37,375 nt of DNA. It comes from Microtetraspora fusca. Lineage in GTDB: Bacteria; Actinomycetota; Actinomycetes; Streptosporangiales; Streptosporangiaceae. The translations under genes and the position numbers were made by a program. Below, one piece after another: positions 25,277 through 33,920 of the stretch (its first letter is position 1; every line of letters begins with the position of its first letter). The stretch covers positions 1-37,375 of the forward strand of contig NZ_BBYK01000087.1 of assembly GCF_001570365.1 (NCBI RefSeq), in the 5' to 3' direction. Below the pieces are notes generated by a model. That model was not told where the DNA came from, did not search any database, and saw only the letters and a program-made list of their open reading frames with translations.

Positions 25277-26450
25277 GCCGACCCCGATGACCTCAGGACC
25301 TCTCGCCGGAACCGTCGTCGTGGAACTCGCCGGCATCGGTCCCGGACCGTTCGCGACCATGCTGCTGGCCGACCTCGGCGCCGACGTCATCCGCGTCGAC
25401 CGCATCGTGCCCGGCGGCCCGCAGCTCCAGCAGGGATACCGCAAGGACGTCGTCAATCGGGGCAAGCGTTCAATCGCGGTGGACCTCAAGAACCCTGACG
25501 GCCGCGGCCTCGTCCTGGACCTGATCGAACGCGCGGACGTGCTCGTCGAGGGGTACCGGCCCGGTGTGGCCGAGCGGCTGGGTCTCGGGCCCGAGGACTG
25601 CGCCGCCCGCAACCCCCGGCTGGTCTACTCGCGGATGACCGGGTGGGGTCAGGAAGGCCCGTTGTCGCAGGTGGCCGGCCATGACATCGGCTACCTGGCT
25701 CTCACCGGAGCGCTGTGGGCGATCGGGCGCGCCGACGAGGCGCCGGTGGCCCCTCTCAATCTGGTCGCCGACTACGCCGGTGGTTCGCTCTTCCTCGTCA
25801 TGGGCACCCTCGCGGCGCTCGTCGAGGCACGAGCCAGTGGGGTCGGCCAGGTCGTCGACGCGGCGATGGTCGACGGTGTCAGCGTCCTCACGATGATGAT
25901 CACTGCGCTGTCCGAGATGGGCCTATGGGACCCGACGCGCCGGGGGGCGAACGCGTTCGACTCGGCCGCTCCCTACTACGACGTCTACGAGTGCGCCGAC
26001 GGCAAGTGGGTCGCCGTAGGCCCACTGGAGCCGCACTTCTTCGCGGAGATGGTGCGGATCACCGGCTTCCGCGAGGGCGACGACGACCGCTTCGTCCAGC
26101 CGTCACCGGCCGAGTGGCCGGCCCACAAACACGAGTGGGCGGCACTGTGGCGCACCCGCACCCGGGACGAGTGGGCCTCCCTGCTCGGTGGCACCGACGC
26201 CTGCGTGCAGCCGGTCCTCGACTGGCAGGAGCGCACGCGGCACCCTCATCTCGTCGCGCGCGGCACCTACGTCGAGCTGGACGGCATCGTGCAGCCGGCG
26301 CCCGCCCCGCGGCTGTCGCGCACGCCCCTGTCGGTGTCGGGACCCCCCTCCTACCCCGGGGAGCACACACGCGAGATCGCCAAGGAACTCGGACTGACCG
26401 ACGACCAGATCGACGCGCTCGTCACCGCCGGCGTGGTGAGCGCCGGATGA
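25269..26450 (+). CDS. Alpha-methylacyl-CoA racemase-like, family III CoA-transferase fold
   Basis: The protein has 393 residues. It follows the CaiB/AMACR pattern from PLAGTVVVELAGIGPGPF onward. The racemase signature GHDIGY places His138, and LNLVADYAGG places Asp168. Their 30-residue spacing equals that of the catalytic His126 and Asp156 of the mycobacterial racemase MCR, which supports racemase rather than CoA transferase. The enzyme would interconvert (2R)- and (2S)-methylacyl-CoA, a step needed before oxidation of branched chains. ATG 25269 overlaps the previous stop; ATG 25287 is an equally possible start that matches the usual family N-terminus. Confidence 0.87.
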   Translation: MREPTPMTSGPLAGTVVVELAGIGPGPFATMLLADLGADVIRVDRIVPGGPQLQQGYRKDVVNRGKRSIAVDLKNPDGRGLVLDLIERADVLVEGYRPGVAERLGLGPEDCAARNPRLVYSRMTGWGQEGPLSQVAGHDIGYLALTGALWAIGRADEAPVAPLNLVADYAGGSLFLVMGTLAALVEARASGVGQVVDAAMVDGVSVLTMMITALSEMGLWDPTRRGANAFDSAAPYYDVYECADGKWVAVGPLEPHFFAEMVRITGFREGDDDRFVQPSPAEWPAHKHEWAALWRTRTRDEWASLLGGTDACVQPVLDWQERTRHPHLVARGTYVELDGIVQPAPAPRLSRTPLSVSGPPSYPGEHTREIAKELGLTDDQIDALVTAGVVSAG

Positions 26451-26527
26451 AGAATGCACGAGTGGTGCGGGACGCGACCCGGCGCGTTCTGACCGGTCCG
26501 GCACGCCGGGCTGTGTGCTGGGCCGAT

Positions 26528-26573
26528 GACGGGCGGCATCGGGGTGCTGGGGGTTGCTCAGCTGCCGCCCGTC
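26528..26573. terminator. Hairpin between convergent racemase and TetR genes
   Basis: GACGGGCGGCA (26528-26538) and TGCCGCCCGTC (26563-26573) form a perfect 11-bp GC-rich stem with a 24-base loop. It spans the end of the TetR gene and lies 78 bases after the racemase stop. There is no T-run, so termination is plausible in both directions but not proven. Confidence 0.5.
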
Positions 26574-27190
26574 GCGGCGAACCGGCCGGTCCATAGACAG
26601 GCCGCGGCATAACCGAAGAGCTCGCCCCGGGGTTCGCCGGTCTGCACCCGGGCGAGCGCGAAGCCGCCAAGGGTCGCGGCCAGCATCCTTGCCAGGTCGA
26701 TAGCCGGGATCGGCAACGACTCGCCGGCCGCCGCGGCGTATCTGGTCAGCTCGTCGGCGAGCTCCTGCATCTGCGCGCCGTAGCGACGCTGCGAGTCCGC
26801 CTCGATGGCGCTGTCCCCGCGTGCCGTCAGCCGCAGCTCCATGGACAGGTCGAGGGCCGTCTTCGTGGTCGGCTGGTTCGTCATGTCGGCCCAGTGCAGG
26901 CCGAAGGCCTCGAGTGCCTGGATCATCGGCGTGCCCAGCGGGGCCGCGTCGGTCAACCGGGGAAGCCGATTTATCTCGTCGAATGCCTGGGTGAACAGCT
27001 GGCGCTTACCGCCGAAGATCGAGTAGATCGATCCCGTCGTGACGCCGGCCCTCTCGGCCACCGCCTCCACGGAGGTGGCCAGATAGCCGCGTTCCTTCGC
27101 GATCTCGCGTACCGCCTCGATCAGGGCGGCGCGCGTGGCGGCCTTGGCCGCGGACCTTGCCGGCCATCGGGTCGAATTCGAATCGCTCAT
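26558..27190 (-). CDS. TetR-family regulator
   Basis: The protein has 210 residues. The helix-turn-helix spans about 20-68 with SVEAVAERAGVTTGSIYSIF as the DNA-reading part. The helical ligand domain has WADMTNQPTTKTALDLSMEL, of a type common in actinomycete TetR proteins of unknown ligand. It is divergent from the S9 peptidase gene. The intergenic motif at 27216-27244 recurs between the acyl-CoA ligase and beta-ketothiolase genes 6.6 kb away, so this protein probably controls both gene pairs as well as itself. Confidence 0.87.
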   Translation of the reverse strand: MSDSNSTRWPARSAAKAATRAALIEAVREIAKERGYLATSVEAVAERAGVTTGSIYSIFGGKRQLFTQAFDEINRLPRLTDAAPLGTPMIQALEAFGLHWADMTNQPTTKTALDLSMELRLTARGDSAIEADSQRRYGAQMQELADELTRYAAAAGESLPIPAIDLARMLAATLGGFALARVQTGEPRGELFGYAAACLWTGRFAATGGS

Positions 27191-27215
27191 TTGGCGGCAC
27201 CCCTTGATTAGTTCC

Positions 27216-27244
27216 GTAACGCCACTATTATAACTTCATTATAG
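27216..27244. promoter_or_regulatory. Probable TetR operator, copy 1 (tetR / S9 peptidase)
   Basis: This AT-rich stretch contains GTAACGCCA, then TATAAC, then ATTA at fixed spacing. It matches 21 of 26 positions with the minus strand of 33880-33855. On the plus strand it covers a likely -10 box (TATTAT at 27226-27231, 16 bases after TTGATT). On the minus strand it holds two TATAAT boxes facing the TetR gene. Confidence 0.65.
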
Positions 27245-27262
27245 CCCACTACTGGAGGGTCC

Positions 27263-29275
27263 ATGACGCGTCAGGTCACCCCCGAAGACCTGTTTCGCCT
27301 GCGGTTTCTACGCGGCGCCGACCTGTCGTCGGATGGCAGGCGTTCCGTCTATGCGTTAACCCGAGTGGATACGGAGACCAATACCGAACACGTCGACCTC
27401 CATTTGCTTGACGTGGCAAACGGCACATCGGCACGGCTCACTCACAGCGATTGCGTGAACACGGCGCCGGCCTTCTCGCCGGACGGCACACACATCGCTT
27501 TCATGTCCACCCGAGGCGGCACGCCGCAGCTGTGGTTGCTGCCGGTCGCCGGCGGCGAGGCCCGGCAGCTCACGAACCTCTCCCAGGGGGTGGGCAGCGG
27601 TGCGGTGTTCTCCCCGGACGGGAGCAAGATCGCTTTCACCGCCGGGCCGGCCGGCACGTCTCGGGACCCGAGCGCCCCGTATCGCGTGACCCGCACCGTA
27701 TGGCGGCAAGACGGGATCGGCCTGGTCGATGACGCGCTTCAGGACATCTACGTTCTCGACCTCACCACGGACGCCGAACCCCAGCGGCTCACCTCGGACG
27801 GGTGGATGAACAGCGCTCCGAAGTGGACCCCGGACGGGCAGGCCATCGTGTTCGTCGCGGGACACAACCCGGATTCCACCAAGCCGGACTCCCGCCTGCA
27901 CCGGGTCACCCTCGGCGGTGAGGTCAGCGATGTCACGGGCACTGATGCCGAGGTCATCGTCTTCACGCACACCGTGACCGCCGACGGCAAGGTCGTCTAC
28001 CTGACCGGTTACGAGGCGCACACCAAGCCGGGCGTCCGCCCGTCGCTCTACATCGTCGATCCGGCCACCGGGCAGCGTGAGAAGCGGGGCGCCGACATCG
28101 CAGGTCACCTCGGCGGCCTGATGCAGACCGACAGCCCGTCCGCCGGCTTCGTCGCCGGCGTCGTCGGCGGCATCGTGCCGACCGAGGACGGTACGGCGGC
28201 GCTGCTGCAAGTGCAGGCTCGCGGCGCCGTGTCGCTCGTACGGATCCAGCTTTCCGGTCCCGAGCGACACCAGGTCATCGTGACCGGCGATCGGGTCTGC
28301 ACCGCCGTCGGAGCGGCCGGCGGCAACGTGGTGTTCGCCGCCTTCGGCTTCACCGAGCCGGGCGACCTGTACGTCGCCGACGCCGACGGCCAGAACGAGC
28401 GGCGGCTCACCCGGACCAACCAGGCGCTGCTGTCCGAGCTCGCGCTGCCGACCGTTCATCGGCTGTCGTTCCGCAGCAAGGACGACGCGGAAGTGGAGGG
28501 CTGGTTCCTCTGCCCGGCCGACGCCCAGCTTCCGGTGCCCACCGTGTTGGCGATCCATGGCGGTCCGCACGCGGCCTGGGGTTACAACTTCGGATTCGAC
28601 TCGCTCATGTTCAACGGAGCCGGGTTCGGCGTGCTGCAGGTGAACCACCGCGCCTCGACCGGTTACGGGGACGACTTCGCCACCGCGATCAACGGTGACT
28701 GGGGCAACCTCGACTACGCGGACCTGATGGCGGGTGTGGACCACGCCATCGAGCTGGGCCTGGCCGACGCGGACAGGCTCGGCGTGTGCGGGATCTCCGG
28801 TGGCGCCAACCTGACCGGCTGGGTCATCGGGCACACAGACCGGTTCAAGGCGGCCTGCCCGGAGAACCCGCTGTTCAACTGGATCAGCTTCTTCGGCACG
28901 AGCGACGTCGGCGCCTGGATGGGCGTCTCCGAACTCGGTGACACCCCGTTCGAGCTGCTCGAAACCTACGCACGCTGTTCGCCGATCACCTACGCCAAGA
29001 ACTGCACGACGCCGACGTTGTTCCTGCAGCACGAGAACGACTACCGCTGCCCGGCCGAGCAGACCGAGCAGTTCTACACCGCGCTGCGGATCGCCGGCGT
29101 TCCGGCCGAGATGCTGCGCTTCCCCGGCTCCAGCCACGGTGGCTCCGTCATCGGCCCGATCGGGCACCGCCGAGCGCAGAACGACGCACTGCTCGACTGG
29201 ATGAGCAGGTACGTGCTCGGCAAGGAGGCCGATGCCACCGAAACGGTCCCCCACATCGAGAGGAACAGCGCGTGA
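27263..29275 (+). CDS. S9-family prolyl oligopeptidase/acylaminoacyl-peptidase-like
   Basis: The protein has 670 residues. An N-terminal beta-propeller (about 1-400) has repeated FSPDG..IAF blades, and a C-terminal alpha/beta-hydrolase domain carries Ser512 in GISGGA, Asp593 in HENDYRC and His625 in SSHGGS. HGGPH near 432 supplies the oxyanion hole. There is no signal peptide, so it acts on small peptides or N-acyl peptides inside the cell; the propeller excludes large proteins. GGAGGG directly precedes ATG 27263. Its stop overlaps the GTG start of the amidohydrolase, so the two are one unit. It is divergent from the TetR gene, with the probable operator over its promoter. Confidence 0.92.
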   Translation: MTRQVTPEDLFRLRFLRGADLSSDGRRSVYALTRVDTETNTEHVDLHLLDVANGTSARLTHSDCVNTAPAFSPDGTHIAFMSTRGGTPQLWLLPVAGGEARQLTNLSQGVGSGAVFSPDGSKIAFTAGPAGTSRDPSAPYRVTRTVWRQDGIGLVDDALQDIYVLDLTTDAEPQRLTSDGWMNSAPKWTPDGQAIVFVAGHNPDSTKPDSRLHRVTLGGEVSDVTGTDAEVIVFTHTVTADGKVVYLTGYEAHTKPGVRPSLYIVDPATGQREKRGADIAGHLGGLMQTDSPSAGFVAGVVGGIVPTEDGTAALLQVQARGAVSLVRIQLSGPERHQVIVTGDRVCTAVGAAGGNVVFAAFGFTEPGDLYVADADGQNERRLTRTNQALLSELALPTVHRLSFRSKDDAEVEGWFLCPADAQLPVPTVLAIHGGPHAAWGYNFGFDSLMFNGAGFGVLQVNHRASTGYGDDFATAINGDWGNLDYADLMAGVDHAIELGLADADRLGVCGISGGANLTGWVIGHTDRFKAACPENPLFNWISFFGTSDVGAWMGVSELGDTPFELLETYARCSPITYAKNCTTPTLFLQHENDYRCPAEQTEQFYTALRIAGVPAEMLRFPGSSHGGSVIGPIGHRRAQNDALLDWMSRYVLGKEADATETVPHIERNSA

Positions 29276-30498
29276 GCACATCCGTCCGTACCGTCTTCAC
29301 CGGTGGCGACGTCTTCGACGGGACCGGTGCCGCGCCGAGTCCCGCCGACGTCGCCGTTCAGGATGGCCGGATCGTCGAGGTGGGTCAGGGGCTGGACGGT
29401 GACGTCGAGGTCAGCGTGGCCGGCCGGACACTGCTTCCGGGGTTCATCGACTGCCATGTGCATGTGACCCTGGAAACGATCGACCTGATGATCCTCATGC
29501 AACAGCCGTACGGGTACGGCCACTACATAGCCGCCGACAATCTGGCCAAACTGCTTTCGATCGGCATCACCACCGCCCGGGACGCGGGCGGCGCCGACCC
29601 GGCCGTGAAGCAGGCCGTCACCGACGGGCGGATTCCGGGTCCGCGGCTGCTGATCGCGATCCAGATGTTGAGCCAGACAGGCGGGCACAGCGACGGCTGG
29701 ATGCCCTCGGGCCAGTGCATGGCCTCGCTCGGAACCGGAACCGTACCCGGTATTGGCAGCAGCGTGGTGGACGGCGTCGAGGAGATGCGGCGACGGGTGC
29801 GCGAGCTGGCGCGTGCGGGTGCGGACCAGATCAAGATCGCGACCTCCGGGGGCGTCCTGTCCCCTGGGGACGATCCCCGGCATTCCAAGCTGCTGCCGGA
29901 GGAGATCGAGGTGGCGGTGATCGAGGCGCGGGCGGCGGGAATTCCGGTGATGGCACACGCCCAGGGAACACAGGGCATCAAGAACGCGGTCGAAGCGGGT
30001 GTGCGGTCCATCGAGCACGGGATCTACCTCGATGAGGAAGCGGTCGACCTGATGCTCAAGCACGGCACGTATCTCGTGCCGACCCTGCTCGCGCCGCGCA
30101 GCGTCATCGAGGCCACCAGCAACGGAGTCGCGATCACCGACTCCTCGCGGCAGAAGGTGCACGAGGTCATCGCCCACCATCAGCGCTCCTTCAAGCTCGC
30201 GGTCGAGGCCGGCGTTCGGATCGCGATGGGCACCGACGGGGTCGGCTTCCCGCATGGCAGGAACCTTGAGGAGTTGGAGTTGATGGCCGCGGCCGGCATG
30301 CCCGCGGCAGACGTGCTGAAGGCGAGCACGAGCACGGCCGCGCGGCTTCTCGGGCTCGACGCGGAAGTCGGCACCATCGAGCCGGGCAAGCAGGCGGACC
30401 TGGTGGTGGTGGACGGAGACCCCCTCCAATTCGCCGACCTGACCCAGCGGATTCGCGCCGTGTACCAGCGAGGTGCACTCGTCGCGTCCCACGGCTGA
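29272..30498 (+). CDS. Metal-dependent amidohydrolase, imidazolonepropionase/prolidase-like
   Basis: The protein has 408 residues in the amidohydrolase superfamily. Metal and catalytic residues are visible: His62 and His64 (CHVHV), the bridging Lys188 (IKIATSGG), His229 (AHAQG), His249 (EHG) and Asp322 (GTDG). This pattern belongs to the group that includes bacterial Xaa-Arg/Xaa-Lys dipeptidases and prolidases. A dipeptidase role would complement the S9 peptidase encoded just upstream with a GTGA overlap. It ends before a strong terminator. The exact substrate (dipeptide, cyclic imide or N-acyl amino acid) cannot be settled by reading. Confidence 0.85.
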   Translation: MSTSVRTVFTGGDVFDGTGAAPSPADVAVQDGRIVEVGQGLDGDVEVSVAGRTLLPGFIDCHVHVTLETIDLMILMQQPYGYGHYIAADNLAKLLSIGITTARDAGGADPAVKQAVTDGRIPGPRLLIAIQMLSQTGGHSDGWMPSGQCMASLGTGTVPGIGSSVVDGVEEMRRRVRELARAGADQIKIATSGGVLSPGDDPRHSKLLPEEIEVAVIEARAAGIPVMAHAQGTQGIKNAVEAGVRSIEHGIYLDEEAVDLMLKHGTYLVPTLLAPRSVIEATSNGVAITDSSRQKVHEVIAHHQRSFKLAVEAGVRIAMGTDGVGFPHGRNLEELELMAAAGMPAADVLKASTSTAARLLGLDAEVGTIEPGKQADLVVVDGDPLQFADLTQRIRAVYQRGALVASHG

Positions 30499-30559
30499 CG
30501 CCACGACGCGCGTTCGCCGCTGGACGATCGATTCCGACGTTCCGGCACGCAGACGCGGG

Positions 30560-30608
30560 AAGGGTCTCCATGATCCGGTCATGCTGACCGGGGCATGGAG
30601 ACCCTTTT
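30560..30608 (+). terminator. Strong rho-independent terminator
   Basis: AAGGGTCTCCATG (30560-30572) pairs perfectly with CATGGAGACCCTT (30594-30606). Inside it a second stem, CCGGTC (30575-30580) with GACCGG (30586-30591), closes a 5-base loop, with a 2+2 base internal bulge between the stems. TTTT follows at 30605-30608. It ends the S9 peptidase-amidohydrolase unit and separates it from the convergent amidase gene. Confidence 0.88.
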
Positions 30609-30645
30609 CACCGCGATCCACGTGAAGACCGGCTGATCGAGCCGG

Positions 30646-32052
30646 TCAACGCCCCTCGGGAACGCGCAGATGCCAGTCCGTGTCGCGTTGGAAGGCGTCG
30701 ACGACCTTCAGCACCACGGCATCGCCGAACGGCCGGCCGGCGATCTGCAGCCCCAGCGGCAGGCCATCACTGTCGAATCCCGCGGGCATCGAAGCGGCGG
30801 GATTGCCGACGGCACTCCAGTACGGCGTGTAGGCCGATCTGATGCCGTGGGTCGGGTCCATCTCCGCGATGTACCGCAGCGAGACCCCGCCTGTGACCGC
30901 GGTCGGAGTGAGCACCACGTCCACCTCGGCGAACAACCTGGCCAAGGCCTTCTGCCCGAAGCGGCGGACCCGCTGCGCCTGCACATAGTCGGCGCCGGTG
31001 TACCGCGTTCCACAAGCGAGAGCAAGACGCGTGGTGGCGCCGTAGTCCCGCCACCGCCGTTGGAGGCCGGGCCGGTGGTAGGCGAACGCCTCGCAGAGCA
31101 GGACGACGGTGAGCGCGGTGGCGAGCTCGTCGTAGTACGGGAGCTCGATGTCGACGACGCGCGCGCCCCGGCCTCGTATCACCTCGATGCCGTCATGCAG
31201 GACCTCCGGCAGCGCCGGATCCTCTTGGTCACCTGCCACGCGGAAGAGCCGATCCACCCCGACGGTCAAGCCGGACAGGTCCCCATCGAGGTGGCGCGCA
31301 TAGTCAGGTACGCGACGGCGGACGGAGCTCGGATCAGACGGGTGGTGGCCGGCGATGACCCCGAGCATCAGCGCGCAGTCACGCGCGGACCTCGCCATGG
31401 GTCCGACCGTGTCCAGGCTGTGCGCGAGCGGCACACAGCCGGACTTCGGCACGAGTCCATACGTCGGTTTCAGCCCGGTGACCGCGCAATAGGCCGCGGG
31501 AGCTCGAATGCTTCCCGCCGTGTCGGTACCGAGTGCCGCCGGCACGATCCCCGCGGCGATGGCGGAGGCCGACCCCGAGCTGGAGCCTCCCGTGTATCGC
31601 GCCAGGTTCCAGGGATTGCGCGGCACCGGCGCCCGCTCCTCGTCAGGCGGGCCGACGGCGAACTCCATCGTCGTCGTCGTGGCGAGCATGATCGCCCCCG
31701 CGTTCCGCAGCCGTTCGACGACCACGGCATCGGTCCCGTCCGGAGGCCAGTCGAGAATCTCGCTCCCGGCTGTCGTGTGCGCGTCGGCGAGCTTGAAGAT
31801 GTCCTTGACGGCCACGGGGACACCGCCGAGCAGGCCGATGTCGAGGCCGGCGGTGTGCCGTTCATCGACGTCGGCCGCCGCGCGTTCTGCGTGTTCGGTC
31901 AGCCTGGACTTGAGCGCGTGAAGATCCGCGTCCACCCGATCCGCTCGTTCGAACGCCTCCCGGACGAGGTTCAGGCTGGTGACGTCACCAGCCTGAACGC
32001 CCTCGGCGAGCTCAGTGAGCGTGCGCGGCGACGCATCCGTCCCTCTACTCAT
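30646..32052 (-). CDS. Amidase, amidase-signature family (AtzE/GatA-like)
   Basis: The protein has 468 residues. The Ser-Ser-Lys triad is seen as Lys83 (VAVKDIF), the GGSSSG loop at 155-160 and the nucleophile Ser181 in GTDTAGS, where the second Gly of the usual GTDTGGS is Ala. The family hydrolyses C-N amide bonds; members paired with a small AtzG-like subunit act on carboxybiuret, oxalurate and similar amides. ATG 32052 was chosen because it overlaps the stop of the small upstream gene by eight bases; the open frame beyond it is not protein-like. It is the last gene of the ligase-small subunit-amidase operon. Confidence 0.88.
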   Translation of the reverse strand: MSRGTDASPRTLTELAEGVQAGDVTSLNLVREAFERADRVDADLHALKSRLTEHAERAAADVDERHTAGLDIGLLGGVPVAVKDIFKLADAHTTAGSEILDWPPDGTDAVVVERLRNAGAIMLATTTTMEFAVGPPDEERAPVPRNPWNLARYTGGSSSGSASAIAAGIVPAALGTDTAGSIRAPAAYCAVTGLKPTYGLVPKSGCVPLAHSLDTVGPMARSARDCALMLGVIAGHHPSDPSSVRRRVPDYARHLDGDLSGLTVGVDRLFRVAGDQEDPALPEVLHDGIEVIRGRGARVVDIELPYYDELATALTVVLLCEAFAYHRPGLQRRWRDYGATTRLALACGTRYTGADYVQAQRVRRFGQKALARLFAEVDVVLTPTAVTGGVSLRYIAEMDPTHGIRSAYTPYWSAVGNPAASMPAGFDSDGLPLGLQIAGRPFGDAVVLKVVDAFQRDTDWHLRVPEGR

Positions 32053-32254
32053 CGGCGGTACTGAACGGGTCGGCTCGGAACACCGATCCGGAGACCTCGT
32101 CCGCGTCCGTCGCGATGGTGAACAGGACGTCTGCCGCCGCCCGGGCCTCCGGGTAGCCACGAGAGATGGCCGCGATTTCGTGGGCCGGCGGCCTCAGACC
32201 GGCGAGCCCGAGCAGGCAAGCAGCGACTCCTCCGACAGGGTGATCAGGAGCCAC
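32045..32254 (-). CDS. Small AtzG/DUF4089-like amidase partner
   Basis: The protein has 69 residues starting at GTG 32254. It has the features of small amidase partner subunits: a hydrophobic early helix with LLGLAGLRPP, a middle helix around ARAAADVLFTIA, and an acidic tail ending in a VFRADPF motif like the EPAPVFRP end of AtzG proteins. It overlaps the ligase gene upstream by 11 bases and the amidase gene downstream by eight bases, the arrangement expected for a subunit needed in equal amounts. AtzG is known to bind and stabilise the amidase AtzE. The assignment is by pattern and position only. Confidence 0.65.
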   Translation of the reverse strand: MAPDHPVGGVAACLLGLAGLRPPAHEIAAISRGYPEARAAADVLFTIATDADEVSGSVFRADPFSTADE

Positions 32255-33818
32255 TGGTCAGGCGTTCGCCGGCGAGTTGCCTGCGCCGGATCTTGCCGAG
32301 GTCGTCGCGGGGCAGGACGTCGACGTACTCGAACGTCTTGGGGGTTTTGTAGTGGGCCATGCGGTCCCTGCAGTGCCGGCGGAGTTGTTCTTCGCTCGGT
32401 GGCCGCTCGGGGTCGGCGACGACGATGGCGTGCACGCGCCGGCCCCATGCTTCGTCGGGCAGACCGATGACGACGACGTCGAGGACTCCGGGATGTTCGC
32501 TGAGCGCCACCTCGACTTCGGCGGGGTAGACGTTCTGGCCGCCGGTGATGATCAAATCCACGCGGCGGTCCGCGATGAACAGGTATCCGTCTTCGTCGAG
32601 CCAGCCGAGGTCGCCGACGCATACCGCGCCGTCGCTGGTGGCCGTGGCCGGCTCTGCTCCCCAGTAGGCGTAGTTGTCGTCGGGGTTCTGTGTGAAGCCG
32701 GCCGGCGGGCGAAGCCAGCGGAGGTAGATGTTGCCGACCTCGCCGGGAGCCACCGGAGCACCTTCGTCGTCAAGGATGCGCACTTCCGTCAGTTCGCCGC
32801 CTCTGCCGACGCTGCCGGGGTGCGCGAGCCAGTCCTGACCCCAGATGAACGTGCCGCCGGCACTTTCCGATGAGCCGAACGCCTCCACTACCCGGTCGGG
32901 GCCCAGGAGTTCCAGCCAACGCCGCTTGACCCATTGGGGGCATACCGCGCCTGCGTGGTAGAGGGTTTTCACGCTGCTGAAATCCCGGGAGTCGAGATCG
33001 GGTACGCGAAGGAAGCGCTGCATCTGGGTGGGCACCATCACCATCCAGGTGACCCGATGGCGCTCGATCATCTCCATTGCCAGCCGCGCGTCGAATCGCT
33101 CCAGCAACACCACCGTGCAGTCGTGGAACAGATTCTGGTAGGTCTGCAGGAAAGGCATCGCGTGGTACATCGGGCTGGCCACCAGGGCCGTGCCGTGCGG
33201 TTCCCGTCCGAAGATGTCCCGCTCGCCGGGTTCGAGTGGTACGGCGACCATGGGCGTGGGGTTGACGAGGATCTTCGGTCGTCCAGAGGAACCACCGGTG
33301 GCCAGCGCCGTGCCGGGGCGGGGCACGACGACCGGCAGAGCGTCGGCGCTGTACTGCTCGGCGTTCATCAGTTCGGTCCGGCTGATTCCCGGCAGTGCCC
33401 ACTCCTGGGTGTCTCCGACGACGAACAGTTCCCGTCCGGATTCCCTGGCCGCCGCCAAGGTCAGCTGACGCTCGTGTTCGGGCAGGGTGGAGTTCATCGT
33501 CAGTACGCACGCGCCCAGCTTCCAGGTGGCGAACGACGCGACCGCGTGCGCGATCCCATTGGGCAGGGCGACCAGTACAACACTGTCCGGGCCGACCCCT
33601 GCCCGCGCCAGCCTGCGTGCGGCCTGGTTGCTGCGCCGTTCAAGCTCACCGAAGCCGATCACGGTCTCTCCACCGGCCTGGTGCGCCACGATCAGCGCCG
33701 GCTTGTCAGGAGCCGACGCGGCCAGCATCGCCAACCTCTGCCCGTACGTCACAGCGGTGGCACCTTCGAGTGCGGTCGTTGTCGTCACACTTCCTCCGGG
33801 TCGATCGGGCGGCGCCAT
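32244..33818 (-). CDS. AMP-forming acyl-CoA synthetase (ligase)
   Basis: The protein has 524 residues in the ANL superfamily. The phosphate loop is TGGSSGRPK at 174-182; GYLFIADRRVD and ITGGQNVYPAEVE mark the hinge and adenylate-binding region, and the catalytic lysine is Lys509 (DLGKIRRRQ). It activates a carboxylic acid with ATP and CoA. ATG 33818 has GGAGG four bases upstream; GTG 33788 also has GGAGG and could be the true start. It is the first gene of the operon with the small subunit and amidase. It is divergent from the beta-ketothiolase, and the second copy of the shared operator lies in between. It probably starts the degradation of the acid released by amide hydrolysis. Confidence 0.9.
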   Translation of the reverse strand: MAPPDRPGGSVTTTTALEGATAVTYGQRLAMLAASAPDKPALIVAHQAGGETVIGFGELERRSNQAARRLARAGVGPDSVVLVALPNGIAHAVASFATWKLGACVLTMNSTLPEHERQLTLAAARESGRELFVVGDTQEWALPGISRTELMNAEQYSADALPVVVPRPGTALATGGSSGRPKILVNPTPMVAVPLEPGERDIFGREPHGTALVASPMYHAMPFLQTYQNLFHDCTVVLLERFDARLAMEMIERHRVTWMVMVPTQMQRFLRVPDLDSRDFSSVKTLYHAGAVCPQWVKRRWLELLGPDRVVEAFGSSESAGGTFIWGQDWLAHPGSVGRGGELTEVRILDDEGAPVAPGEVGNIYLRWLRPPAGFTQNPDDNYAYWGAEPATATSDGAVCVGDLGWLDEDGYLFIADRRVDLIITGGQNVYPAEVEVALSEHPGVLDVVVIGLPDEAWGRRVHAIVVADPERPPSEEQLRRHCRDRMAHYKTPKTFEYVDVLPRDDLGKIRRRQLAGERLTSGS

Positions 33819-33850
33819 CGATCCTCCGCCTACGGTGCGGTAGCGTCGTT

Positions 33851-33880
33851 CTGGTAATAGCGTTATAGTACTGGCGTTAC
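33851..33880. promoter_or_regulatory. Probable TetR operator, copy 2 (ligase / thiolase)
   Basis: Read on the minus strand it begins GTAACGCCA and continues with TATAAC and ATTA at the same spacing as 27216-27244 (21 of 26 positions equal). On the plus strand GCGTTA occurs twice, 14 bases apart, around a TATAGT box (33865-33870) that could be the -10 of the thiolase promoter. Confidence 0.65.
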
Positions 33881-33920
33881 GAGATGGTCAATCCCAACGA
33901 AGTCGGGCGGATGGTGAGCC

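Noticed and set aside
27356-29281. 641-residue minus-strand frame opposite the S9 peptidase
   Set aside because: Shadow frame; the plus strand has the propeller repeats and the catalytic triad.
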